Shown one piece after another: positions 48,585 to 57,415 of a DNA stretch of 64,000 nt. The translations under genes were made by a program, and so were the position numbers. The notes under the pieces were generated by a model that had not been told where the DNA came from, did not search any database, and was given only the letters and a program-made list of their open reading frames with translations. The stretch spans positions 1-64,000 of the forward strand of contig JAVBXP010000012.1 in assembly GCA_030824495.1 (NCBI GenBank), in the 5' to 3' direction. The number at the start of each line of letters is the position of its first letter. Within the stretch, counting starts at the first letter, position 1. The stretch comes from a bacterium (GTDB lineage Bacteria; Pseudomonadota; Alphaproteobacteria; Caulobacterales; Caulobacteraceae).

Positions 48585-50031
48585 GGAGCATCTCCAAGGC
48601 TTGAGCGACCTCGGCCACGTCGTCGAAGGGATGCAGGACGCCGGCGATGCTCATGCCTTGCTCATGGCCCTTGCCGGCCACAACCAGCACGTCGCCGGCC
48701 GTCATCTGCGCGACGGCGCTTCGAATAGCCTCGCGACGATCGCCGATCTCCTGCGCGCCCTTGGCGCCGGCCAGGACCTCGGCGCGGATCGCGGCCGGAA
48801 CCTCATTGCGGGGATTGTCATCGGTGACGATGGCGATGTCGGCATGATTGGCCGCGGCCTGTCCCATCAACGGGCGCTTTGCGCGGTCACGGTCGCCGCC
48901 CGCGCCGAACACCACGATCAGCCGACCCTCGACGTGCGGACGCAGCGCCTTCAGCACAGTTTCCAGCCCGTCAGGCGTATGGGCGTAATCGACATAGGCC
49001 TCGCCGCCCTTTGGCCCGGTCCCGACCCGCTGCAACCGGCCCGGGGCGCCTTCGATAGTTTCCAGGGCCGCCATCACGCTCGCAACGTCCTCGCCGGCGG
49101 CGATGCAGAGACCCGCCGCCACCAGAACGTTCGAAGCCTGGTATCCGCCCACCAGGGGCAGACGAACTTCGTAGACCTTGCCGGCCGCCTCGATATTCAG
49201 GGTCTGGCCTTCGGGCATGGGTTGGCGGCTCAGCAGCTTCAGGCCCTGCCCCGCCTCGCCCACCGAAAACACGCTCTGCCCCGAGGTCACGGCGGTCGCC
49301 GCAAACGCGTCATAGGCGTCGGAATCGGCGTTCAGGACGGCGGTCGCGCCGCGCGGCAGCAGGGTTTCGAACAACCGCAGCTTGGCGTCGCGATAGGCCT
49401 CCATGGTGTGGTGATAGTCGAGATGATCTTGGGTCAGGTTCAGGAACCCCGCCGCCACCAGATCAACGCCGTCTAGCCGGCGTTGATCGACCCCGTGGGA
49501 AGAGGCCTCCAGCGCCAGATGGGTGACGCCCTTCGCGGCCAGGATCGACATCAGCTCGGCCACGTCGGCCGCGTCCGGCGTCGTCAGGCCAGGCGGGGTG
49601 AGCTGCTCGTCCAGTCCCGGACCCGTGGCGCGGACGCCCAGGGTGCCCATGCTGGCGGCCTTCTTGCCCGCGTTGTTGAAGATCTGCCGGCAGAACGCGG
49701 CGACCGAGGTCTTGCCGTTGGTGCCGGTGACCGCGACCACCAGGGGCGGCTGCGCGCCCCAGAACGCCTTCGCCGCCAGGGCGTAGGCGCGGCGCGGGTC
49801 CTTCGTGACCAACACTGGAACGCCGAGGCCTGGCATGTCCCGCGCCGAAATCACCGCAACGGCGCCGGCGGCGACCGCCTTGGCCGCGAATTCACCACCA
49901 TCGACGCTCGAGCCCGGCAGGGCGGCGAACAGGAAGCCAGGCTTCACCTTGCGGCTGTCGGCGGTGATGCCGGCAATGAGCGGATCAATCTCCAGGCTAC
50001 GCTGGACCAGGGATGAGAGAAGCGCCGCCAT
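48577..50031 (-). CDS. murE: UDP-MurNAc-tripeptide synthetase (meso-DAP type)
   Basis: 484 residues. GITADSRKVKPGFLFAALPG near 20, ATP loop VTGTNGKTSVAAFCRQ near 108, LEASSHGVDQRRLDGV near 170, and near the C-terminus DNPRNEVP, the motif of enzymes that add meso-diaminopimelate rather than lysine, as expected for a Gram-negative cell wall. Its start overlaps the ftsI stop by one base. Confidence 0.96.
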   Translation of the reverse strand: MAALLSSLVQRSLEIDPLIAGITADSRKVKPGFLFAALPGSSVDGGEFAAKAVAAGAVAVISARDMPGLGVPVLVTKDPRRAYALAAKAFWGAQPPLVVAVTGTNGKTSVAAFCRQIFNNAGKKAASMGTLGVRATGPGLDEQLTPPGLTTPDAADVAELMSILAAKGVTHLALEASSHGVDQRRLDGVDLVAAGFLNLTQDHLDYHHTMEAYRDAKLRLFETLLPRGATAVLNADSDAYDAFAATAVTSGQSVFSVGEAGQGLKLLSRQPMPEGQTLNIEAAGKVYEVRLPLVGGYQASNVLVAAGLCIAAGEDVASVMAALETIEGAPGRLQRVGTGPKGGEAYVDYAHTPDGLETVLKALRPHVEGRLIVVFGAGGDRDRAKRPLMGQAAANHADIAIVTDDNPRNEVPAAIRAEVLAGAKGAQEIGDRREAIRSAVAQMTAGDVLVVAGKGHEQGMSIAGVLHPFDDVAEVAQALEMLRG

Positions 50032-51782
50032 CAGTGGCCGTCCGCCAGGGGTTGGGCCACGCCATCGTCGCCGACGACCTTGATGATCTCGTTCTGCCGC
50101 TCGACGCCCAGGAACGGCGCGATGCGGTCGATCACTCGGCCGGCCGCCGGCGCGGCGACCCAGCCGCCGGTCGAATAGCCGTAGGTCTTGGCGTTGCCTT
50201 GCGGCTCATCCATCAGGATCAGGACGAAGTAGCGCTTGGCCTCGACGGGACCGGAGGTCGGGAACACCGCGGCGAACGACGACACCTGCTTCTTCGTCGA
50301 GTAACCCCGAATGGCCGGATCGTACTTCTCGCCAGTACCGGTCTTGCCGCCGACGCTGAGGCCGGGCGCATTGGCCGACTTGCCGCTGCCGCCGATGACA
50401 TTGGCGCGCATGATCTGCAGCATCTGGATCGAGGTCTGCTCGGAGACCGCCCGCACGCCCTGCGGACGCTGGTTCGGCTCAAGCTTCTTGATGGTCAGCG
50501 GCACGAGATTGCCGCCGTTCAGCAGCGCGCCCATCGCGCTGGACAGCGCCAGCGGGCTGACGTTCATCCCGTGGCCGAACGAGGTGGAGGCCACAGCGTC
50601 CATGTCCCACTTGCGCGGGGTCAGCGGGCGCGCCGACTCCATCAGCTCAACCTTGGCCGGCTTGGTGAGGCCCAGAGCGGTGAAGTAGTGGCTCAGCCGA
50701 TCGGCCCCGATGCTCTCGGCGAGCTTGGCTGTGCCGATGTTGGAGGAGTGCTGGAAGACCTCGACGAGGGTCAGGATCTTGCGGGCCGCGTGGTAGTCCT
50801 TGATGGTGCGATAGCCGAGTTGATACGGCTCGCGCGCGTCGAAGGTCGAGGACGGATTGGCCACGCCGGTGTCGAGGCCGATAGCCACGGTGAAGGCCTT
50901 GAAGGTCGACCCCATCTCATAGATCGAGGCCGCCGCACGGTTCAGCTTGGTGTCGTCGCTGGCGACCGACACCCGGTTGGGGTCGAAGGTCGGATAGCTC
51001 GCCATCCCCAGGATTTCGCCGGTGTGGACATCGGTGACGATCCCGACCGCGCCGCGCGGTTGGAACTCGGCGGCCGCCTTGTAGAGTTCGTCCTCAAGGG
51101 CGGCCTGGACGCGCAGATCGATGGACAGCGCCACCGCGCCATTGGCGGCCTTGCCCCCACGCAGCGTGTCGTTCAGCGCGCGTTCGGCGCCGGCCAGGCC
51201 GACCCCGCCGGTGTCAGCAAAGCCGATCAGGTGCGCGGCGGTTTGACCGAGCGGATAGACCCGGCGCTCCTCGCTCTCGAAGCTCACCCCCGGCAGGCCC
51301 AGCGCATTGACGCGCGAACGCTCCTCCGGGGTCAGGCCGCTGGCCACGAAGCCGCGACGCTCGCCCTTCAGGGCCTTTTCGAGTCGGGCGCGCGACACAT
51401 TCGGCAGAGCCGCAGCCAAGGCCCGGCGCGTCTCGTTGGCGTCCCAGATCTCGCGCGGATCGACATAGAGGCCGTAGTGCAGCAGATCAGCGGCCAGCAT
51501 GGCGCCGTTGCGGTCGGTCAGGTCGGCGCGATCAGCGCCGATCGGCCCCACATAGCCGTTGCCGTGACCCGCGTTGGAGAACAGCGCCGCACGCGTGGCG
51601 CCGACCGCTAGCACCGCGAAGCTGGCCGAGAACAGCGCCAGCACGAAGAAGATGCGGATGCGCGTGTCGTCTTCAGCCTTGCCGGCCGCCTTGGCGCGCT
51701 CGAACGCGTGCTCCAGGCCCCAAACCTTGGCCTTGAGCCAGCGCCAGCCCGGCGCCTCGAACGTGGGGTGCGCCATAGTCAC
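50031..51782 (-). CDS. ftsI: division penicillin-binding protein (transpeptidase) FtsI/PBP3
   Basis: 583 residues. Short cytoplasmic N-terminus, one membrane helix (FFVLALFSASFAVLAVGATRAAL, about 46-68), a PBP dimerisation domain, then the transpeptidase with SxxK as MGSTFKAF (about 289-296), SxN in HSSNIGTAKL (about 344) and KTG in VGGKTGTGEKY (about 478). Cross-links septal peptidoglycan with FtsW. Four-base overlap with ftsL. Confidence 0.96.
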   Translation of the reverse strand: MTMAHPTFEAPGWRWLKAKVWGLEHAFERAKAAGKAEDDTRIRIFFVLALFSASFAVLAVGATRAALFSNAGHGNGYVGPIGADRADLTDRNGAMLAADLLHYGLYVDPREIWDANETRRALAAALPNVSRARLEKALKGERRGFVASGLTPEERSRVNALGLPGVSFESEERRVYPLGQTAAHLIGFADTGGVGLAGAERALNDTLRGGKAANGAVALSIDLRVQAALEDELYKAAAEFQPRGAVGIVTDVHTGEILGMASYPTFDPNRVSVASDDTKLNRAAASIYEMGSTFKAFTVAIGLDTGVANPSSTFDAREPYQLGYRTIKDYHAARKILTLVEVFQHSSNIGTAKLAESIGADRLSHYFTALGLTKPAKVELMESARPLTPRKWDMDAVASTSFGHGMNVSPLALSSAMGALLNGGNLVPLTIKKLEPNQRPQGVRAVSEQTSIQMLQIMRANVIGGSGKSANAPGLSVGGKTGTGEKYDPAIRGYSTKKQVSSFAAVFPTSGPVEAKRYFVLILMDEPQGNAKTYGYSTGGWVAAPAAGRVIDRIAPFLGVERQNEIIKVVGDDGVAQPLADGH

Positions 51783-52102
51783 GGCTTCTGCTTCCCGATG
51801 GCGATTTCAGACAGCTTGTCGATCGTTGTCTCGTGCTTGGCCTGGAGAGGCGCCATGCCGAGGTGCGTGGTGGAGAGGGTTTCGATGCGGGCCGGCTGCT
51901 CCAGGTGCGCGACCTCGGCCTGCAGCAGGCGGATCCGAGCCTTCTCGGCGTCGATCTGCTTCTCGACCGAGGCGATCTCGGCGCGCTCTTTGCCGGCCAT
52001 GGTCTTGGCCAGGTAGACCGACAGGATGATCGCGACCAGCACGCCCAGGGCGACCACGTCAATCAGCCGGAACCCGCGAACCTTGCGATTGAGGAAGCTC
52101 AT
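51779..52102 (-). CDS. ftsL: FtsL-like division protein
   Basis: 107 residues: short basic N-terminus, one transmembrane helix ([20 protein letters not shown], about 13-33), then a coiled coil ([20 protein letters not shown] and onward, about 37-70). Size, topology and place between rsmH and ftsI identify the poorly conserved FtsL, which activates FtsWI with FtsB and FtsQ. Sequence alone would not be decisive; position is. Four-base overlaps on both sides. Confidence 0.87.
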   Translation of the reverse strand: MSFLNRKVRGFRLIDVVALGVLVAIILSVYLAKTMAGKERAEIASVEKQIDAEKARIRLLQAEVAHLEQPARIETLSTTHLGMAPLQAKHETTIDKLSEIAIGKQKP

Positions 52103-53028
52103 GCCACATCGCTCCAGACCGGGGCGGCGGTCCGCACGCCCGCGCGAAGTTTGGCCGACCGCGCGCGCGGATTGGCGGAGGTCTCGGCCTCCCCCGCGGT
52201 GCGCGCACCGTTGAACAGCAATTCGAAGCTCGGAGCGGCCAAGGCCTCGACCGGCGGCAGGTGGCGCGATCCACCCGGCGTCTTGCCGGCCCTGGCGGTG
52301 AAGAAGGCCTTCACGATGCGGTCTTCCAGCGAATGGAAGGTGACGACGGCCAGGCGGCCCCCGACCTTCAGCACGCGCTCGGCGGCCTCGAGGCCCGCCT
52401 CAAGCTCGCTGAGCTCCTCGTTCACGGCGATCCGCAGCGCTTGGAAGGAACGCGTCGCCGGATGCACCTTGGCGCCGCGCCGGCCGCCCAGCGCGCGCTC
52501 GATGACTTCGGCCAGGTCGAGCGTCCGGGTGAACGGCTGCTCTTCGCGCCGACGCATGATGAAGGCGGCGATACGGCGCGACTGCCGCTCTTCGCCATAG
52601 AGCCAGATGATACGCGCAAGTTCAGCCGGCTCGGCGGTGTTGACGATGTCGGCGGCGGTGGGCCCGCTCGCGCCCATCCGCATGTCCAGCGGACCGTCAC
52701 GCATGAACGAGAAGCCGCGCTCGGCCTGATCGAGCTGCATCGACGACACGCCAAGATCGAGCGCCACGCCGTCCACCGAGCGTTCGCCCAGCTCGGCGGC
52801 CATCTCGGAGAAGCGAGCGTCAACCAGCCGGAAATTGTCGCCAAGACCTTCGGCGAACTGGCGGGCGCTGGGGTCGCGATCGAAGGCGACCACGTTCGCG
52901 CCGGTCTCTAGGAAGCCGCGCGAATAGCCGCCGGCCCCGAAGGTGCCGTCGACGATGACCTTGCCAGGCGCCGGCTCCAGCGCGGCGATCACTTCGCCCA
53001 GCAGGACCGAGGTGTGCGGAGCGCTCAT
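52099..53028 (-). CDS. rsmH: 16S rRNA (cytosine1402-N4)-methyltransferase
   Basis: 309 residues from ATG 53028, which overlaps the mraZ stop by four bases; the frame continues upstream but without family support. [15 protein letters not shown] opens the protein as in all RsmH, SAM-binding [16 protein letters not shown] near 25-40, DRDPSA near 50, [23 protein letters not shown] near 100, and the C-terminal [18 protein letters not shown]. Methylates 16S rRNA C1402. Confidence 0.95.
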   Translation of the reverse strand: MSAPHTSVLLGEVIAALEPAPGKVIVDGTFGAGGYSRGFLETGANVVAFDRDPSARQFAEGLGDNFRLVDARFSEMAAELGERSVDGVALDLGVSSMQLDQAERGFSFMRDGPLDMRMGASGPTAADIVNTAEPAELARIIWLYGEERQSRRIAAFIMRRREEQPFTRTLDLAEVIERALGGRRGAKVHPATRSFQALRIAVNEELSELEAGLEAAERVLKVGGRLAVVTFHSLEDRIVKAFFTARAGKTPGGSRHLPPVEALAAPSFELLFNGARTAGEAETSANPRARSAKLRAGVRTAAPVWSDVA

Positions 53029-53492
53029 TGCCCCACCGCCAGCTTCGCGGCCCGCTGCTGGGCGCGCAACTGAGCCAGACCTTCGCGGGCGAGTTCGCGT
53101 TGGGCGGCCCGGTGAGCCTGGAACGCCTCGCGCTCCCAGATCTGGAAACGGTCGCCAAGCCCGACCAGCACCACCCAGTCGGTCAGGCCGAACTGGTCGC
53201 AAAGCTGCTCGGGAAGCGTGATGCGGCCGGCGGTGTCGAAGCTCATCTTCGCCTGCCCGCCCAGCACCGAAAGCTCGATGGCCGAGCGGGTCGGATCGCC
53301 GAACGGCATCTCTTCGATCAGGGAAAGGTATCGATCAAACAAGGCCTTGCCGCCGCCTTCGACGCAATCGGCCTCAATGGAAGGGAAGCAGACGATGCCG
53401 TCGAACGGCCCGGACACCAGCGCGCGGAATTCCTGCGGCACAACGATGCGCCGCTTGGCGTCCACTTGTTTCTCGAAGGTCGAGAGAAACAT
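53025..53492 (-). CDS. mraZ: transcriptional regulator MraZ
   Basis: 155 residues, with two AbrB-like SpoVT domains forming the ring-shaped MraZ DNA-binding protein. First: [20 protein letters not shown] with the conserved D-x-K-x-R loop; second: [20 protein letters not shown]. In E. coli MraZ binds repeated TGGG boxes and controls its own dcw operon; matching boxes lie about 110 bases upstream. First gene of the cluster. Confidence 0.95.
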   Translation of the reverse strand: MFLSTFEKQVDAKRRIVVPQEFRALVSGPFDGIVCFPSIEADCVEGGGKALFDRYLSLIEEMPFGDPTRSAIELSVLGGQAKMSFDTAGRITLPEQLCDQFGLTDWVVLVGLGDRFQIWEREAFQAHRAAQRELAREGLAQLRAQQRAAKLAVGQ

Positions 53493-53602
53493 CTCCGCCG
53501 TCGCCCCAGATCGCGGCCCCGCGTGGACCGCCCGTTCAGCCCCGTTTCCGGTCGTCCGCGCCCTCGAAAACGGTGACGCTTGATACCCTAACGGATGCTG
53601 AT

Positions 53603-53626
53603 TGGGTTAACATGGGATCAATTGGG
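53603..53626. promoter_or_regulatory. three MraZ-type TGGG boxes with 10-base period
   Basis: TGGGT at 53603, TGGGA at 53613 and TGGGA at 53623, each separated by five bases (TAACA, TCAAT). This is the TGGGN-N5 direct-repeat array recognised by MraZ in E. coli, on the plus strand here and about 110 bases upstream of mraZ. Confidence 0.75.
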
Positions 53627-53756
53627 AAACAATGACTCCAGAACGCCAATTCTCGTAAAAACAAAGAAGTTGAACGCGTCGCTTGATGCGCGACAACAAC
53701 ACTCCACAGAACATACAGCGAACTTGTTAAGTACTGTGCAGCATCCCCCGCCGTCG

Positions 53757-53765
53757 TGTGGATAA
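53757..53765 (-). promoter_or_regulatory. consensus DnaA box
   Basis: TGTGGATAA, i.e. TTATCCACA on the minus strand, an exact match to the strong DnaA 9-mer, placed between the rnpB 3' end and mraZ. One exact match in 64 kb could be chance. Confidence 0.4.
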
Positions 53766-53780
53766 GTTCTGAAGATCGTG

Positions 53781-54170
53781 GACCAGACGGCCTATAAGCC
53801 GGGTTCTGTCTCGTCTGCGAACAGACGCGGCGATCATTCCTCTGGACCGCCCATTGCTGGACGGTTCTCGCGACCTACCCGGACGTCTCGGGCCTACGAC
53901 AGCCCTACCCGCACAAGGCGGGCGCAACGTCCCTATTCGGTCTTGCTCCTGGCGGGGCTTGCCATGCCGTTCCTGTCACCAGGCCCGCGGTGGGCTCTTA
54001 CCCCACCCTTTCACCCTTACCTCGGCCGCAGCCGAGGCGGTCTGCTCTCTGTGGCGCTATCCCTGGGGTCGCCCCCGGCGGGCGTTACCCGCCGCCATGT
54101 CGTCGTGGAGCCCGGACTTTCCTCGACTGCCGCAAGGCAGCCGCGATCGCCCAGCCATCTGGTCCGCGCG
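53781..54170 (-). ncRNA. rnpB: RNase P RNA (bacterial type A)
   Basis: The catalytic RNA that trims the 5' ends of tRNA precursors. Reading the minus strand, the 5' part holds GAGGAAAGTCCGGGCTCC, the universally conserved P4/J3-4 core, then the AGGGTGAAAGGGTGGGGTAAGAGCCCACCG type A core, and the 3' end has AGACAGAACCCGGCTTATAG followed by GGCCGTCTGGTCC. The 5' and 3' ends (GCGCGGACCAGATGG / CCGTCTGGTCC) can pair as P1. Length about 390. Ends approximate to about ten bases. Confidence 0.95.
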
Positions 54171-54171
54171 C

Positions 54172-54200
54172 TAAGTGGGGCCACAGCCGCCCGGGGTCAA
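54172..54200 (-). promoter_or_regulatory. probable rnpB promoter
   Basis: On the minus strand TTGACC (54195-54200), 17 bases, then CACTTA (54172-54177), placed to start transcription at the rnpB 5' end. The -10 element is poor but spacing and position are right. Confidence 0.5.
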
Positions 54201-54279
54201 GCGGCGCGAGCAATCAGCTCCATCCCAATTCGTCCCAATGGGCGCCGTCATCGCCACTCATATCGTGGGATCGCGCCTC

Positions 54280-54296
54280 CCGACCGCTGTGGTCGG
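54280..54296 (-). terminator. small hairpin after the SDR gene
   Basis: CCGACC-GCTGT-GGTCGG just downstream of the SDR stop and before rnpB. Six-base stem without U-tract, so only a possible terminator. Confidence 0.35.
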
Positions 54297-54310
54297 AAGG
54301 CGCAGAGCGC

Positions 54311-55078
54311 TTAGAACTCGGCCGAACCGCCGTCGCACGGCACGACCGTACCGGTCGTGTAGGCGCTGGCGCGGCTGGCGAGGAAGATCGCCACGCCGGC
54401 GATGTCTTCCGGCGTGCCGATCCGGCCGCGCGGGTTGGCCTTGGCGATGGCGTCGCCCGCCCGCGCCAGGGTCGCGGCCATCATGTGGCTCTGGAAGGGA
54501 CCAGGCGCGATGGCGTTGACCAGGATGTGCTCGGGCGCCAGCCGCTTGGCTAGGTGGCGGGTCAGCATGATGCAGCCGGCCTTCGAGGTCGAATAGGCGT
54601 AGGTTTCCAGGGCCGGCGGCTCGATGCCGTTGACCGAAGCGATGTTGATCACCCGCGACGGCTCTTCATGGGTCGCGGCGGCGCGCAGTTGCGGCAGCAG
54701 CTTCTGGGTCAGGAAGAAGATCGACTTCACGTTCAGGTCGACGGTCTTGTCCCAGCCGTCCTCCGGATATTCGTCGATCGGCGCGCCCCAGGTGGCGCCG
54801 GCGTTGTTGACCAGAATGTCGAGCTTGCTCTCGCGCTCGGCGAGCGCGGCGGCCAGGCCGGTGATCCCCGCCATGTTCGACAGATCGAACGGCAGCGAGA
54901 TGCAGGTCCCATACTGCGAGAGCTCCTCGGCGACGCGGTCGCAAACCTCAGCCTTGCGGGAGGAGACATAGACCTTGGCGCCGTTCTCGACATAGCCGCG
55001 GGCGATCATCTCGCCGATGCCGCGGCTACCGCCGGTGACCAGGGCGACCTTGCCTTCAACGCTGAACAAATTGCGCAT
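54311..55078 (-). CDS. short-chain dehydrogenase/reductase (SDR)
   Basis: 255 residues from ATG 55078 (AAGGA seven bases upstream). Classical SDR: cofactor loop TGGSRGIGEMIA near 15-26, NNAGATWGAPI near 93, catalytic Ser-Tyr-Lys in IASVNG and YAYSTSKAG near 162-170, and PRGRIGTPEDIAGVAIFLAS near the end. The RHL-G-like pattern (SSRK cofactor site, NADPH-preferring) suggests a 3-oxoacyl or similar substrate, but this is not certain. Isolated gene. Confidence 0.88.
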   Translation of the reverse strand: MRNLFSVEGKVALVTGGSRGIGEMIARGYVENGAKVYVSSRKAEVCDRVAEELSQYGTCISLPFDLSNMAGITGLAAALAERESKLDILVNNAGATWGAPIDEYPEDGWDKTVDLNVKSIFFLTQKLLPQLRAAATHEEPSRVINIASVNGIEPPALETYAYSTSKAGCIMLTRHLAKRLAPEHILVNAIAPGPFQSHMMAATLARAGDAIAKANPRGRIGTPEDIAGVAIFLASRASAYTTGTVVPCDGGSAEF

Positions 55079-55162
55079 CAAATGATCCTTCATTTTCGAA
55101 ATCTAGGTATGAAATGGGAGATGAACCTGCGGCGGCAGTGCTGACGGCGCAGGCGGGGAACG

Positions 55163-55690
55163 TCAAGCTGCGTCGGCCGCGGCGGGCAGCAAGAGACCCA
55201 TGGCGATATCGGCCTCCATGCGGCCATCGGACAGTCGAACCCGCTGCTCGAAGCGCCCATCAATCACGAAGCCCAGCGACTGATAGAGCCGGATGGCGCC
55301 CGCATTTCCCTCGCGCGCCATCAACTCGATGCGCGTGACCTGCGGCGTCAGTTGCGCGGCGGCGACGAACAGCGCCCGGAACAAGGCCCGCCCCACGCCC
55401 CTGCCCTGCCAAGCCGGATCGACCGCAATGGTCAGGTCCGACAGCACATGGGCGAATTGATCCGGGCCGATGCGCGAGGCATGGATTTCACCGCACAACG
55501 CCTCGCCTTGCCAGGCCCCGAGGGTCACGCCGCCGGCCAGCGCCTTGCGGAGGAACCCCTCCACATAGGCAAGGTCCATCTCGTCCGGCCTGCGCGCCAA
55601 ACCGCCGGAACCGGCCGCGGCGGCACGATAGAGCGACAGCACCGTTGCAGCCTGCGAAGGCTCCGTCGGCCGGATTTCAAACTCGCTCAT
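55163..55690 (-). CDS. GNAT family N-acetyltransferase
   Basis: 175 residues. The acetyl-CoA-binding motif A appears as LTIAVDPAWQGRGVGRALFRAL near residues 88-109 and motif B as RIELMAREGNAGAIRLYQSLGFVIDGRFE near 120-148. Its ATG is one base after the amidase stop, so it belongs to the EamA-amidase-GNAT operon. Substrate unknown. Confidence 0.87.
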   Translation of the reverse strand: MSEFEIRPTEPSQAATVLSLYRAAAAGSGGLARRPDEMDLAYVEGFLRKALAGGVTLGAWQGEALCGEIHASRIGPDQFAHVLSDLTIAVDPAWQGRGVGRALFRALFVAAAQLTPQVTRIELMAREGNAGAIRLYQSLGFVIDGRFEQRVRLSDGRMEADIAMGLLLPAAADAA

Positions 55691-55691
55691 C

Positions 55692-56411
55692 TCAGGCGGC
55701 CGCCCGCAACAGTGCGATCAATCTGGCGCGCGTCATGCCGTCGGCGACGCCGTCGACCTGTTCCTGCCGCCAGTGACGCTGAAAGGCCTGCACCACCGAA
55801 GTGGTCTGGGCGTCGTACTTGCCCGATGGCGCGCAGTCATAGCCAAGGCGCGTGAAGCCAGCCTGCAGCGCGAACACCCCGGCCCCCTCCTCGCCCTCGG
55901 ACAGCGGCAGGCCAGGCGCGGCGTCCGGCTCGACCCACAGGCCGTGCCCCGCCTGCGCCAGTTGCTTCCACGGAAACAGTTCACCCGGATCGATCTTGCG
56001 GCCCGGCGCGACGTCGGAGTGACCGAGAATCCGGCTGTCCTCGATGTTCCAACGCGTGCGGATGTCGGCGACCAGTTCGATCACAGCGCCGATCTGCGCC
56101 GCCGGGAACGGCCGATAGCCAAACTCATGGCCGGGATTGACGATCTCGATGCCGATGGACCGGCCATTGATGTCGCTCTCGCCCTTCCAGAACGAGACCC
56201 CTGCGTGCCAGGCCCGCCGCTCCTCCGGCACCAGCCGGAACACGCGCCCATCTTCCTCGACCATATAGTGCGAGGAAACCTTGGACTGCTCGTCGCGCAG
56301 CCGCGCCAGCGCCTCGGGGCCGCTGGTCATGCCGGTATAGTGCAGGACCAGCATGTCGGGCGGGACCGTCCGCTCGTTGAAGTTCGGCGAGACCGCCTCG
56401 ATGAGGTTCAC
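55692..56411 (-). CDS. N-acetylmuramoyl-L-alanine amidase (AmpD-like) with peptidoglycan-binding domain
   Basis: 239 residues, no signal peptide, so probably cytosolic recycling enzyme. Zinc-amidase motifs: PPDMLVLHYTGM (first His), SSHYMVEEDGRVFRLV, WHAGVSFWKG, and ILGHSDVAPGRKIDPG (His, Asp). The C-terminal 60 residues (GYDCAPSGKYDAQTTSVVQAF) form a peptidoglycan-binding type-1 domain. Four-base overlap with the upstream EamA gene. Probably cleaves anhydro-muropeptides released by wall turnover. Confidence 0.9.
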   Translation of the reverse strand: MNLIEAVSPNFNERTVPPDMLVLHYTGMTSGPEALARLRDEQSKVSSHYMVEEDGRVFRLVPEERRAWHAGVSFWKGESDINGRSIGIEIVNPGHEFGYRPFPAAQIGAVIELVADIRTRWNIEDSRILGHSDVAPGRKIDPGELFPWKQLAQAGHGLWVEPDAAPGLPLSEGEEGAGVFALQAGFTRLGYDCAPSGKYDAQTTSVVQAFQRHWRQEQVDGVADGMTRARLIALLRAAA

Positions 56412-57313
56412 TTTGGGCTCCGAGAAGTCCGGTTACGCAGGGCGTAGACGAACAGCATGATCTGGTTGGGCCGCATGGCGATGATGAGTACGCCGGCCAG
56501 GGCGACCGCCGCGCCAAACGCCATCCGGGCGTCAAAGGGGTCATGGGTGATGATGACGCCAAGACCGATGGTGGCCAGCGGCGTCATCAGGGTCAACGGC
56601 GAGATCAGGTTCGCGTCATATCGCTGGATCAGCCCGTAATAGGCCGTGTGCCCGCAGACCGAGACGACCAGGCCGGAAAACACCACCGCCGCCCAGAATT
56701 GCCAGCTCATCGACAGGCCCGCTTGCAGCGCGCCAGGCTCCAGCACCGCTGACAACACCGACAGCACGAGCGCCGAAAGGAGGCCAACCCAGGCCTGGAA
56801 CTGCAGAGGCTTGACGCCCTCCATCCCCTTCATCAGGACCGCGCCGAGCGAACCGAGGAAGGCCGAGGCGACCACGAACAGCAGGCCCTCCGATACCTTG
56901 AAGCCGTGGGGATCCCACATCACCGCCAGCGCGCCGAGCAGGGTAAGGGCGATGCCGAGCAGCCGTCGCCGGCTCAGCCGCTCGCGCAGGATCAGGAAGG
57001 ACAGCACCGTGGTCATCGGCACCATGAGCTGGCTGACGATCGCCACCGAGGACGGGCTGGCGGTCTTCAGCGCGAGGAAGACAAAGGCGAAGGATCCGGC
57101 CCCCATGCACAAGGCCACCAGGATCAGCCGCCAGAACGGCTTTGGCACCGGCCGCAGCCAAGGGAAGACCGCAATGGCGACGATCGCGAAGCGCACGGCT
57201 GCGTAGAACAGCGGCGGGGCGTGCAGATAGGCCACCACGTACTTCGACACGATGTTGTTCGACGCCCACAGCAGGCAGATCACGACCAGGAGAGCAAAAT
57301 CACGAAGCGCCAT
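56408..57313 (-). CDS. EamA/DMT family transporter
   Basis: 301 residues with about ten membrane helices as two five-helix EamA repeats: LLVVICLLWASNNIVSKYV opening, then the second repeat from GLLFVVASAFLGSLGAVLMKG. Drug/metabolite superfamily; exporters of amino acids, nucleosides or unknown metabolites. Co-transcribed with the amidase (4-base overlap), which hints, without proof, at a muropeptide-related substrate. Confidence 0.85.
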   Translation of the reverse strand: MALRDFALLVVICLLWASNNIVSKYVVAYLHAPPLFYAAVRFAIVAIAVFPWLRPVPKPFWRLILVALCMGAGSFAFVFLALKTASPSSVAIVSQLMVPMTTVLSFLILRERLSRRRLLGIALTLLGALAVMWDPHGFKVSEGLLFVVASAFLGSLGAVLMKGMEGVKPLQFQAWVGLLSALVLSVLSAVLEPGALQAGLSMSWQFWAAVVFSGLVVSVCGHTAYYGLIQRYDANLISPLTLMTPLATIGLGVIITHDPFDARMAFGAAVALAGVLIIAMRPNQIMLFVYALRNRTSRSPK

Positions 57314-57415
57314 GGCCTCGGTTAGGCGCGGTTACGCCCGCTTTGGCAAGCCCAACGCTTGTTTGACCCATGGGAAATCGAGGACTGTGCGGGCGATTCA
57401 CCGGAGATATTTCCC

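Larger units (their letters stand above)
53493..53780. promoter_or_regulatory. mraZ (dcw operon) promoter region
   Basis: 288 bases between the mraZ start and the rnpB 3' end, AT-richer than its surroundings. Holds the TGGG box array, a GACTC (CcrM) site at 53634-53638, TTAA sites at 53607-53610 and near 53727, and a DnaA box. On the minus strand a weak -35/-10 pair (TTGTTT, 16 bases, TTAACC) overlaps the boxes. No gene seen. Confidence 0.65.

Noticed and set aside
50013-51611. 532-codon plus-strand frame opposite ftsI
   Set aside because: Antisense shadow with His/Gly/Arg composition.
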